Source of the DNA: an uncultured Parabacteroides sp.
GTDB lineage: Bacteria > Bacteroidota > Bacteroidia > Bacteroidales > Tannerellaceae
Assembly: GCA_949295065.1 (NCBI GenBank)
Contig: CASFJQ010000019.1
Coordinates: 1-47,308, forward strand
Direction: 5' to 3'
Length of the DNA stretch: 47,308 nt
Numbering within the stretch: position 1 is the first letter of the stretch; each line of letters opens with the position of its first letter. The translations under genes were made by a program, and so were the position numbers. The notes under the pieces are model-generated. The model made no database searches. It saw only the letters and a program-made list of their open reading frames with translations, and was not told the origin of the DNA. Of this stretch, positions 40,542 through 47,308 are shown piece by piece.

Positions 40542-42569
40542 ATGAACGACATTAAAGTAATGAACAAGGCAGCCGATAACATTCGTATTTTGGCTGCATC
40601 AATGGTAGAAAAAGCAAAATCCGGACATCCGGGCGGTGCTATGGGTGGAGCGGATTTCGTAAATGTTCTGTTTTCAGAATTTATGATCTACGACCCAAAG
40701 AATCCTAAGTGGGAAGGACGTGACCGTTTTTTCCTGGATCCGGGTCACATGTCTCCGATGCTTTATTCTGTTCTTGCATTGACAGGTAAATTCTCATTGG
40801 AAGAGCTGGCGCAGTTCCGTCAGTGGGGAAGTGTCACTCCGGGACATCCTGAAGTTGATGTTATGCGTGGTATCGAAAACACTTCAGGTCCGTTGGGACA
40901 AGGTCATACTTATGCTGTTGGTGCTGCAATTGCCGCAAAATTCCTTGAAGCACGTTTGGGAAAAGAAGTGATGGGACAGACTATCTATGCCTATATCTCA
41001 GATGGTGGTGTTCAGGAAGAAATTTCACAAGGTGCCGGTCGTGTTGCAGGAACATTGGGCTTGGATAACCTTATCATGTTCTATGATGCTAATAATATCC
41101 AGTTATCTACAACAGTTGAAGAAGTTACTACAGAAAATGTAGCATTAAAATATGAAGCTTGGGGTTGGAAAGTAATTACAATCAACGGTAATGATGTTGC
41201 AGAAATACGCCAGGCTCTTACTGAAGCTAAAGCTGAAAAGGAAAGACCTACTCTTATCATCGGTAACACTTTGATGGGTAAAGGTGCTCGTGGCGCAGAT
41301 GGAAGTAGCTACGAAAACAAGGTTTCCACTCACGGACAACCTCTTTCTGCAGCAGGTGTTTCAATCGAGGAAACTATCAGGAATCTTGGAGGAAATCCGG
41401 ACGCTCCGTTCACTATCTTCCCTGAAGTTGCAGAGTTGTATGCAGCAAGAGCGAAAGAACTTGAAGCTATCGTTGCAGAGCGTTATGCTGCGAAAGCAGA
41501 ATGGGCTAAAGCAAATCCGGAAAAAGCAGCCAAACTTGAAGCTTGGTTCTCAGGTAAACTTCCTGATATCGACTGGTCAAAGATTGAAGTAAAAGCCAAT
41601 GTTGCAACTCGTGTAGCTTCAGCATCGGTGTTGGGCGCACTTGCAGAGCAGGTAGAGAATATGATTTGTTCTTCAGCCGATTTGTCTAACTCGGACAAGA
41701 CAGATGGTTTCCTGAAAAAAACACATGCTCTAACAAAAGGCGATTTCTCTGGAGCCTTTTTCCAGGCAGGAGTTGCCGAACTGACAATGGCTTGTATCTG
41801 TATCGGTATGACATTGCATGGTGGTGTTATTGCAGCTTGCGGAACATTCTTTGTTTTCTCTGATTATATGAAACCTGCTATCCGCATGGCAGCATTGATG
41901 GAATTACCTGTTAAGTTCATATGGACTCATGATGCTTTCCGTGTGGGCGAAGATGGTCCTACTCACGAGCCGGTTGAACAGGAAGCTCAGGTTCGTCTGA
42001 TGGAAAAACTGAAGAATCATAAAGGCAAAAACTCAATGTTGGTTCTTCGTCCTGCCGACGGAAAAGAAACAATCGTTGCATGGAAAATGGCAATGGAAAA
42101 TACATCAACCCCGACAGGCTTGATTCTTTCAAGACAGAACATAAATGATTTGCCTTGCGAAAGCGAAAGATATACAGAAGCATTAAATGCTGAAAAAGGT
42201 GCATATATTGTAAGTGATGATGAAAATCCTGATGTAGTTTTGGTAGCTTCAGGTTCAGAAGTATCAACATTATTCGAGGGAGCAGCCTTGTTGCGTGCCG
42301 AAGGAATAAAGTTGCGTATCGTTTCTGTGCCATCCGAAGGTTTGTTCCGCAGCCAGAGCAAGGAATATCAGGAATCAGTCATTCCGTCAGGAGCCAAAGT
42401 CTTTGGGCTTACAGCCGGATTGCCAATCAATATGGAAGGTCTGGTAGGTTCTAATGGAAAAATTTGGGGATTGAATTCTTTCGGTTTTTCAGCACCATAT
42501 AAGGTTTTGGACGAAAAGCTTGGATTTACAGCAGCAAATGTTTATAAACAGGTAAAAGAAATGTTGTAA
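40542..42569 (+). CDS. tkt: Transketolase
   Basis: A 675-residue TPP enzyme of the non-oxidative pentose phosphate pathway moving two-carbon ketol units. ASMVEKAKSGHPGGAMGGAD is at the N terminus, and GHMSPMLYSVL and ENTSGPLGQG follow. The TPP/Mg motif reads SDGGVQEE at 153-160, with Ser in place of the usual first Gly of GDG, then the distant NN of DANNIQLS. The transketolase signature is in RVGEDGPTHEPVEQEAQVR. Length is normal. The stop codon overlaps the rpiB start by one base, so the two are coupled. Confidence 0.95.
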   Translation: MNDIKVMNKAADNIRILAASMVEKAKSGHPGGAMGGADFVNVLFSEFMIYDPKNPKWEGRDRFFLDPGHMSPMLYSVLALTGKFSLEELAQFRQWGSVTPGHPEVDVMRGIENTSGPLGQGHTYAVGAAIAAKFLEARLGKEVMGQTIYAYISDGGVQEEISQGAGRVAGTLGLDNLIMFYDANNIQLSTTVEEVTTENVALKYEAWGWKVITINGNDVAEIRQALTEAKAEKERPTLIIGNTLMGKGARGADGSSYENKVSTHGQPLSAAGVSIEETIRNLGGNPDAPFTIFPEVAELYAARAKELEAIVAERYAAKAEWAKANPEKAAKLEAWFSGKLPDIDWSKIEVKANVATRVASASVLGALAEQVENMICSSADLSNSDKTDGFLKKTHALTKGDFSGAFFQAGVAELTMACICIGMTLHGGVIAACGTFFVFSDYMKPAIRMAALMELPVKFIWTHDAFRVGEDGPTHEPVEQEAQVRLMEKLKNHKGKNSMLVLRPADGKETIVAWKMAMENTSTPTGLILSRQNINDLPCESERYTEALNAEKGAYIVSDDENPDVVLVASGSEVSTLFEGAALLRAEGIKLRIVSVPSEGLFRSQSKEYQESVIPSGAKVFGLTAGLPINMEGLVGSNGKIWGLNSFGFSAPYKVLDEKLGFTAANVYKQVKEML

Positions 42570-43003
42570 TGAAGAAAATAGGTCTGTGTTGTGATCATGC
42601 CGGTTTCGTGTTGAAAGAGTTTGTAAAGCATTTGCTTCTTGATAGAGGCTTTGAAGTTGAAGATTTTGGAACACATTCTGCAGATAGCTGTGATTATCCT
42701 GACTTTGCCCATCCGCTGGGTTTTGCGATTGAATCAGGAGAAGTATATCCTGGAATTGCAATCTGTGGCTCAGGCAACGGAATCAGTATGACGTTGAATA
42801 AGCATCAGGGTGTTCGTGCTGCACTTTGCTGGAATGCGGAAATTGCAGGGTTGGCACGTGCGCATAACGATGCAAATGTGCTTGTAATGCCGGGTCGCTT
42901 TATCTCCAACGAAGAAGCTGTGAAAGTTGTTGATGCGTTTTTCCAGACTCCATATGAAGGAGGAAGGCACCAGAGAAGGATTGATAAGATCCCGCTAAAA
43001 TAA
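42569..43003 (+). CDS. rpiB: Ribose-5-phosphate isomerase B
   Basis: A 144-residue RpiB/LacAB-family isomerase interconverting ribose-5-P and ribulose-5-P. CDHAGFVLKE with the phosphate-contact H10, the active-site C66 in AICGSGNGISM, and NKHQGVRAALCW are all present. It is translationally coupled to tkt (TAATG) and ends before a strong terminator. Together the two genes feed pentoses into central metabolism. Confidence 0.94.
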   Translation: MKKIGLCCDHAGFVLKEFVKHLLLDRGFEVEDFGTHSADSCDYPDFAHPLGFAIESGEVYPGIAICGSGNGISMTLNKHQGVRAALCWNAEIAGLARAHNDANVLVMPGRFISNEEAVKVVDAFFQTPYEGGRHQRRIDKIPLK

Positions 43004-43080
43004 TTAGTCAGAACTTTTGTATTTGAAACATCAATAATTCAATATAATTTGCGCAGTTTGTGCTCAAATTCATATTGCTA

Positions 43081-43127
43081 AAAACACATACATTTGATGG
43101 CTTTGCCTTGAATGTATGTGTTTTTTT
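43081..43127 (+). terminator. tkt-rpiB terminator
   Basis: A perfect 14-bp stem AAAACACATACATT / AATGTATGTGTTTT (43081-43094, 43111-43124) with a T-run. Nothing else clear is seen from 43128 to 43370 apart from AT-rich DNA leading into the DUF4248 gene. Confidence 0.85.
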
Positions 43128-43370
43128 ATTGTTATTTCTTGATTATACTCATATTAAACCCTGAAAAGGCGGAACTCCCCTCAGTTATATCCCTTCATAG
43201 CTTCCTTCATCCCAACCAATTTACAATCCTAAAATCAATGAAAAAATGACAATTAATACCCATACTCTTCATGTCTAAATATTGAAATAAAACCCTGATT
43301 TTATTAGCCTAAAATTTTGATATTTAACAAATTATCCTTAATTTTAAGAGAATAAAAAAACAATATTATC

Positions 43371-43589
43371 ATGGAAAACAAATTAATCAGAAGTTATGGA
43401 GTGAGCGAATTTGCCATGCTCTATTTTCCGCATCAGACCCCAACAGCGGCATACAAAACCATGCGGAGATGGATAAACCTGGCACCGGGACTGAAAGAAC
43501 GTCTCGCCGAAGCCGGATACCGGCAGTTCAATAAGTATTATACGCCGAAACAGGTGGGGATTCTTATAGACCATTTTGGGGAACCGTGA
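43371..43589 (+). CDS. DUF4248 family protein
   Basis: A 72-residue protein, MENKLIRSYGVSEFAMLYFPHQTPTAAYKTMRRWINLAPGLKERL.., matching the DUF4248 pattern: it looks like a small helix-turn-helix domain with a tail KYYTPKQVGILIDHFGEP. These genes normally sit just upstream of a VirE/DUF3987 gene, as here. Function unknown; a DNA-binding role is inferred from its look only. Confidence 0.82.
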   Translation: MENKLIRSYGVSEFAMLYFPHQTPTAAYKTMRRWINLAPGLKERLAEAGYRQFNKYYTPKQVGILIDHFGEP

Positions 43590-43634
43590 GAGGAGGGGAC
43601 AAGAATGGATTATTCCGGGAAAAAGGACATAATT

Positions 43635-43857
43635 AAGGCTGAAAGCCTTTTTATAGCCCAGGGTGTGAGCCCTGGGTCACAGACACATAATAAACAAAAG
43701 CCCTGAAGGGGCGAAACAATGTTCTGTTATGGTTTCGTCGTTAATAGAGTGTCGCTCTTTCAGAGCTTTGAACGGATGGTTGTCGCTTTTACCCAGGGCT
43801 CACACCCTGGGCTATACAAATCAGGCATTTGCCTGATTTGATAAGGCTTTCAGCCTT
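43635..43857. repeat. Composite nested inverted-repeat element (REP/BIME-like)
   Basis: The outer arms AAGGCTGAAAGCCTT (43635 on) and AAGGCTTTCAGCCTT (43843-43857), then ATAGCCCAGGGTGTGAGCC (to 43677) and ACCCAGGGCTCACACCCTGG (43791 on), pair over most of their length. An inner pair GCCCTGAAGGGGCGAAA / CGCTCTTTCAGAGC and a hairpin AAATCAGGCATTTGCCTGATTT-type (43819-43840) are nested in it. It fills the gap between DUF4248 and the VirE gene and would fold as a long cruciform or RNA hairpin. Confidence 0.75.
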
Positions 43858-43907
43858 GATAGATAGTTCAGAATTTGTTGAACTCACTTTAATATAAATT
43901 ATCAGCA

Positions 43908-46262
43908 ATGAAAAATCAAAGCAAACCGATGGAAAACGTTTTTGTTTACGTTAAATCGATTTATGAAAAAACCGGTTGCCGGAGCATGACCTCCGGCGAA
44001 GTGTATAATCTTATAACCGGAGGGACTCTCCGGCTGCAGACGGAGCAAATCCGTCGGCTGCAAGCCGGGGAGGGAAAGAAGGAAGAAGTGGATGCCGCAA
44101 AGCGGAAATTGGGTGGAATATTGCCCCATGCCGTGTTCAGCGGCGGTCGAGTGGAACAGAATGCCGAGTCGCACACTGGCTGCCTGATGTTCGATATCGA
44201 CCATTGCAAAACACCCGCACGCGAGGTGGTTCGCCGTGCGTCGCAACTTCCTTACGTATTGCTTGCCACGGTCAGCGTCCGTGGCGAGGGAGTTCACGTA
44301 ATTGTCAGGGCAGACGTATGCCTTGCCAATCACACAGTGGTGTATAAGCATGTGGCAGAGATAATCACCGCCGCCCTTGGCGAGGAAATCGACCCCGCCT
44401 GCAAGGACCTCTCGCGCGTGATGTTTCTAAGTCACGACCCGGAGGCTTATTACAATCCCAACGCCAGCATCCTACACTTACCCCACACTTTAACCAAAGA
44501 TCAGAAAAATAATTTGACAGACAACCGCACCCCGGCAACCGACATCTCCCGCTATCTCGACGCCGCCTCAATCACCATGGTGAGCGGCAGCCGCCATACG
44601 CAGCTGACATCCCTTGCCGGCTGCCTGGTGAATGCCGGCTTCGACATGGACGATGCAATCGGCGAGTGCGTCCGCCGCTATGCCGAGCCGGATTTTGGAG
44701 AGAAAGAAATCGAATCCATAATCCGCGGAATATACAATAAGGGTAGGGCGGATTTCGGGAAAAACAGGAAAGAAAAGCCGTTCCGAAAGTCCGCCGAGTC
44801 CGCCGAGTCCGCCAAATCCGCCCATTCCGGAGGAGGTAATCCGGAAGAAGAGCCTCAAGAAGTTGACATAGAGGATAGTGGAGAGTTTTTGCCCCTCTTT
44901 CCGCAAAGTGTTTACGACTCCCTTCCGGACGGTCTGAAAAAACTGGTTCCGGAGCATATGGAAGGCTCTTTGAGGGATATATCATTGCTCACGGTTTTGA
45001 CAATAAGCGGGTCTGCGATGCCCCTTGTCAAAGGCGTGTTCCGCCACAGGGAAGTTTATCCGGATTTGTATGTCTCGATAATCGGCGAGTCCGGAAGCGG
45101 AAAAGGTTCGATAGCCCCGCTCTACAAGCTCGTCTCGCTTTATCACAAGAAAATCTCCTGCGAATCGCGCAAGCAGGTTCGCCGTTACCAGCAGGAGAAG
45201 GACGACTATGAGCAGCTCCGTGCCGCCTATCGCAAGCAACTCCTCCAGAACCCGGGCAGCAAGGAGAAATTCACCGCCGAAGAACCGATAGAGGTCTATC
45301 AGAAGGAGCTTTGCCTTTCCGGTTATGTTACTGCGGCAAAGCTCGACGACATGCTTGCGGTGAACTCGCCCTATTGCACCCTGTTTTTCGAAACAGAGAT
45401 GGAAACCATCAACAAGCTCAATAATTCGGACTACGGGATGTATAACGACACGCTGAACAAGGTGTTCCAGCACGAGTTCGTGGGCAGCCACACCATAAGC
45501 CGCGGCTCGCAGTCGGTCGATTGTCCGAAGCTGAGCCTTGTGATGAGCGGCACGCCGGGAATGTTCAGGAAAATGATACCTGATGCCGAGAACGGCACCT
45601 TCTCGCGAATGCTGATGTACCGCCTGCGCCCGGCAGACCATTTCATCCCGCTTACTTCGGAAGACGGCCCTTCGACCGACGAGGAACTGGAGCGCCATGC
45701 CGCCTACCTTCTGGAGATGGCGGACTATCTATGGGAATATCCCACAATGGTGAAATGGACCGACGCCCAGCGCCAGCGGGTGAACCGCTTTTTCGAATCG
45801 CGCTATGTCAGCAACATCGCCTTTTCGTGCCGTGAGCGCAACAGCACCGTGCAGCGTTATGCCCTGATGCTTTTCCGCCTCACTCAGATACTGACAGCCG
45901 CAAGGAAATATGACGACGGGTGGAAGCTGAGCGAGATGTATGTGGACGATGTGGATTTCGAAACCGCCTTTTCGATTACAAAAGTTTGCCTTAAGCATTC
46001 CGATTTTGTGGCGACATCACTGTCGAAAGAGAAGGACAAAATCCACTATACAATGCCGGACGACATGCATACCCTTTTTGTAAAACTTTCGCCTAAGTTT
46101 ACCCGTGCCGAAGCGGTAAAATTGGGAGCGTCCGGAAGGATCTCCGAATCGCGAATCGAAAAGATGCTGAAAAGGGCTTTGAAATGCGACTTAATTGTCC
46201 GAGAATCATATGGTTGCTACGTGAAAACAGAGCTTGGTCTGCGACTCGTCTCCGAAAAATAG
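43908..46262 (+). CDS. VirE N-terminal / DUF3987 domain protein (primase-helicase-like)
   Basis: A 784-residue protein. About 60-190 is the BT4734/VirE_N-type domain (GCLMFDIDHCK, VSVRGEGVHVIVRAD, SRVMFLSHDPEAYYNP). About 220-285 is a PriCT-like helical domain (SRHTQLTSLAGCLVNAGFDMDDAI). Then a low-complexity linker of SAE/SAK triplets near 294-305. About 320-760 is DUF3987 with P-loop GESGSGKG at 393-400. This order resembles primase-helicase proteins of mobile elements, but no replicon is visible. It is clearly GC-richer than the rest of the window, which suggests transfer. The linker DNA is repeated in inverse orientation at the stop codon. Confidence 0.85.
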   Translation: MKNQSKPMENVFVYVKSIYEKTGCRSMTSGEVYNLITGGTLRLQTEQIRRLQAGEGKKEEVDAAKRKLGGILPHAVFSGGRVEQNAESHTGCLMFDIDHCKTPAREVVRRASQLPYVLLATVSVRGEGVHVIVRADVCLANHTVVYKHVAEIITAALGEEIDPACKDLSRVMFLSHDPEAYYNPNASILHLPHTLTKDQKNNLTDNRTPATDISRYLDAASITMVSGSRHTQLTSLAGCLVNAGFDMDDAIGECVRRYAEPDFGEKEIESIIRGIYNKGRADFGKNRKEKPFRKSAESAESAKSAHSGGGNPEEEPQEVDIEDSGEFLPLFPQSVYDSLPDGLKKLVPEHMEGSLRDISLLTVLTISGSAMPLVKGVFRHREVYPDLYVSIIGESGSGKGSIAPLYKLVSLYHKKISCESRKQVRRYQQEKDDYEQLRAAYRKQLLQNPGSKEKFTAEEPIEVYQKELCLSGYVTAAKLDDMLAVNSPYCTLFFETEMETINKLNNSDYGMYNDTLNKVFQHEFVGSHTISRGSQSVDCPKLSLVMSGTPGMFRKMIPDAENGTFSRMLMYRLRPADHFIPLTSEDGPSTDEELERHAAYLLEMADYLWEYPTMVKWTDAQRQRVNRFFESRYVSNIAFSCRERNSTVQRYALMLFRLTQILTAARKYDDGWKLSEMYVDDVDFETAFSITKVCLKHSDFVATSLSKEKDKIHYTMPDDMHTLFVKLSPKFTRAEAVKLGASGRISESRIEKMLKRALKCDLIVRESYGCYVKTELGLRLVSEK
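44789..44822. repeat. 34-bp inverted repeat, internal copy (9-bp tandem units)
   Basis: It starts GTCCGCCGA and is built from 9-bp units GTCCGCCGA x2, then GTCCGCCAA and ATCCGCC; it encodes SAESAESAKSA. Its exact reverse complement lies at 46262-46295. Because each unit is three codons, unit gain or loss would keep the frame. Confidence 0.9.
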
Positions 46263-46295
46263 GCGGATTTGGCGGACTCGGCGGACTCGGCGGAC
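46262..46295. repeat. 34-bp inverted repeat, copy at the VirE/DUF3987 stop codon
   Basis: It begins with the last base of the TAG stop and reads GGCGGATTTGGCGGACTCGG.. to 46295, an exact reverse complement of 44789-44822 over all 34 positions. The two copies bracket about 1.44 kb. Confidence 0.9.
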
Positions 46296-46342
46296 TTTTT
46301 CGCCGGATTTTGCCCCGAAAATGATGGGTACTTATTGTAAAA

Positions 46343-46408
46343 AACGTCGCAGTGTTTCCTGCGGAACATGGTAGTGTTTTTTCCGGAACACCGCAGTGTT
46401 TTTCCTTG
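46343..46408. repeat. Three tandem 22-bp units
   Basis: Units start at 46343, 46365 and 46387 and read AACGTCGCAGTGTTTCC.., AACATGGTAGTGTTTTTT.., AACACCGCAGTGTTTTTCC... They share AACnnnGnAGTGTTT and a CC-GG type end. The clearest instance of the dispersed intergenic family also seen at 9874 and 20369. Confidence 0.65.
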
Positions 46409-46446
46409 AAAAACTATTATGGAAAATATCTGATTTTACTCTCCGG

Positions 46447-46480
46447 GTGGTAAGAAAAAACGGTCGTTTTTTCTTACCAC
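46447..46480. repeat. 34-nt perfect palindrome (first of a pair)
   Basis: Arm GTGGTAAGAAAAAACG and its exact complement flank a GT dinucleotide. It would be a strong intrinsic hairpin with an A/T-rich stem. Confidence 0.85.
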
Positions 46481-46537
46481 TTTTTGAGGGTAAAAAAGAA
46501 AAATCTACTTTTTTTGAAAATTTTCAGAATTAGGCTG

Positions 46538-46565
46538 TTGTATTATAAAAAGTTTTTTACATTTG
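46538..46565 (+). promoter_or_regulatory. Promoter-like element between the two palindromes
   Basis: TTG 46538-46540, 17 nt, TACATTTG 46558-46565. Transcription would start just before the second palindrome. Confidence 0.4.
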
Positions 46566-46586
46566 CAGCGAGAGAAGGGAATTTGA

Positions 46587-46618
46587 TGGTAAAAAAAAAC
46601 GACCGTTTTTTTTTACCA
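46587..46618. repeat. 32-nt perfect palindrome (second of a pair)
   Basis: Arm TGGTAAAAAAAAACG and its exact complement flank AC. Same design as 46447-46480 (GGTAA, A-run, CG core, T-run, TTACC). Confidence 0.85.
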
Positions 46619-46724
46619 CGTGTGAAGATTATAAAGTGTTGATGAAAAGACCTTCCCTATATATTTAATTGAAATCATAATATATAATTTTTATATAACC
46701 AAAGATTTTAGTTAATAGTCATAG

Positions 46725-46960
46725 GTACGGGCAGTCGTGAAGACTCCCTGTATCTCAAGTTTAGTCCTCTTTTGTTCCATCCTTTAATAAGGTTGTGAAG
46801 CAAAAGAGAAATAATTCAGAATTTTCGAATAATAAAAGCCTATGGCTTTTGAAAAAATTTTATCCTAATTGAAAAATGACATTTTTTCATAGTTAAGGTT
46901 TTTATGGGAGCATGCCGCCGTGAGGCGCCCTGCTCTTGATTTTATTAATTATAAAAAAAT
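46725..46960 (+). promoter_or_regulatory. Structured leader upstream of the DUF3575 gene
   Basis: Successive stem-loops: TACGGG..AGTC-GTGAA-GACT..CCCTGTA (46735-46752 region), CTCTTTTG/CAAAAGAG (46767-46774, 46801-46808) enclosing CCTT-TAAT-AAGG, AAAAGCC/GGCTTTT (46834-46840, 46844-46850), and GAGCA..CGCC-GTGA-GGCG..TGCTC (46909-46936 region). The first and last share a GTGA loop and a CCCTG strand. It may be an attenuator or cis-regulatory RNA; no known class is recognised. Confidence 0.35.
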
Positions 46961-46967
46961 AAAGAGT

Positions 46968-47308
46968 ATGGTCAGACATTATTTAATATTAGTAGCAGGA
47001 TGCCTTCTTGCCGCATTTTCATTGTCAGCTCAGACAGTGGACAAAAGGTGGTCCGTCAAGACAAACCTGTTGTATGATGCAACAGGAACGTTGAACGCTG
47101 GGGTGGAATATGCCTTTGCCGAAAAGTGGAGTGTGGATATTTCCGGTATGTATAATCCTTTTCATTTCGGAAACGGCAAGCAGTGGCAGGTGGCTTTTGT
47201 GCAGCCTGAGGCGCGATATTGGTTCGGCTCTGCTCTGAGCGGACATTTCGTGGGTGTGCATTTGCAGTCCGGAACATTCGACGCTGCAAATATTAAAATA
47301 CCGTTCGG
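46968..47308 (+). CDS. DUF3575 family protein (3' truncated by window end)
   Basis: The first 113 residues are present and the frame is open at the edge. The signal peptide is MVRHYLILVAGCLLAAFSLSA, then QTVDKRWSVKTNLLYDATGTLNAGVEYAFAEKWSVDISGMYNPF, the DUF3575 start with beta-strands of an outer-membrane type barrel. In Bacteroidales such genes often head fimbrial (Mfa/FimA-type) operons together with DUF3868 proteins; what follows lies outside the window, so this is only a possibility. Confidence 0.8.
   Translation, partial: MVRHYLILVAGCLLAAFSLSAQTVDKRWSVKTNLLYDATGTLNAGVEYAFAEKWSVDISGMYNPFHFGNGKQWQVAFVQPEARYWFGSALSGHFVGVHLQSGTFDAANIKIPF

Larger units (their letters stand above)
46263..46967. 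other. 705-bp repeat-rich intergenic region
   Basis: It holds the inverted-repeat copy, three 22-bp tandem units, two long perfect palindromes, a promoter-like element and a structured leader before the DUF3575 gene. I see no protein gene here. Confidence 0.7.

Noticed and set aside
44982-45698. 238-residue antisense open frame inside the VirE/DUF3987 gene
   Set aside because: It is a product of the high GC content; the plus strand encodes a recognisable DUF3987 domain with P-loop over the same bases, and there is no promoter for the antisense frame. The frames at 44568-44985 and 43902-44351 were discarded likewise.

Overview
The window looks like a chromosomal segment of a Bacteroidales bacterium (Bacteroides-like; I cannot fix the genus). 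Three things point there. Many genes are preceded by the Bacteroidetes sigma promoter (TAnnTTTG at -7, TTTG/TTG about 19-20 nt upstream) and lack strong Shine-Dalgarno sites. Several families are typical of the order: serine palmitoyltransferase, long NusB, DUF5606, DUF3943, DUF4248 next to a VirE/DUF3987 primase-like protein, and DUF3575. Glycolysis uses a PPi-dependent phosphofructokinase.

Layout. 1-0.8 kb: end of an unidentified gene, a four-fold operator array and a Tat-exported ABM-domain protein. 0.8-4.3 kb: sphingolipid gene spt, divergent from a diacylglycerol/sphingosine-kinase-family lipid kinase, then trmN6. 4.4-9.8 kb: lon, a FadL-family porin, and the queuosine pair queC-queF. 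9.9-16 kb: dnaX, a DivIC/FtsB-like gene with a small membrane protein, and the minus-strand operon nusB-yajC-ybbR-coaE-DUF5606. 16-31.4 kb: a TonB-dependent receptor, pfp, a PIF1-like helicase, an unknown gene coupled to a DUF2148 protein, nadE, DUF3943, a TRIC-family channel, ansA and a YycJ-like hydrolase. 31.4-35.3 kb: two identical tRNA-Lys genes, a GH92 mannosidase, GtrA and an unknown gene. 35.7-43 kb: a sugar module of galM, galactose/glucose transporter, galK, a NUDIX-fold regulator of the AraR/NrtR type, tkt and rpiB. 43.3-47.3 kb: an accessory stretch with DUF4248, a GC-richer VirE/DUF3987 protein, dense inverted repeats, and the start of a DUF3575 gene.

Most genes are housekeeping. 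The unusual content is in non-coding or hidden structure: (a) four 17-bp palindromes at exactly 21-bp spacing before the first gene; (b) four CCTAGG-type palindromes at exactly 22-bp spacing before the TRIC gene; (c) a ten-A run in dnaX where slipping by one base in either direction gives an immediate stop just after the clamp-loader domains; (d) an exact 34-bp inverted repeat, one copy inside the VirE/DUF3987 gene and one starting on its stop codon, which could make about 1.5 kb invertible; (e) a pair of long perfect palindromes downstream of it; (f) a dispersed intergenic repeat with a 22-bp period; and (g) a promoter-terminator unit that looks like a small RNA inside a larger inverted repeat.

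All calls come from reading the sequence; no database search was run.
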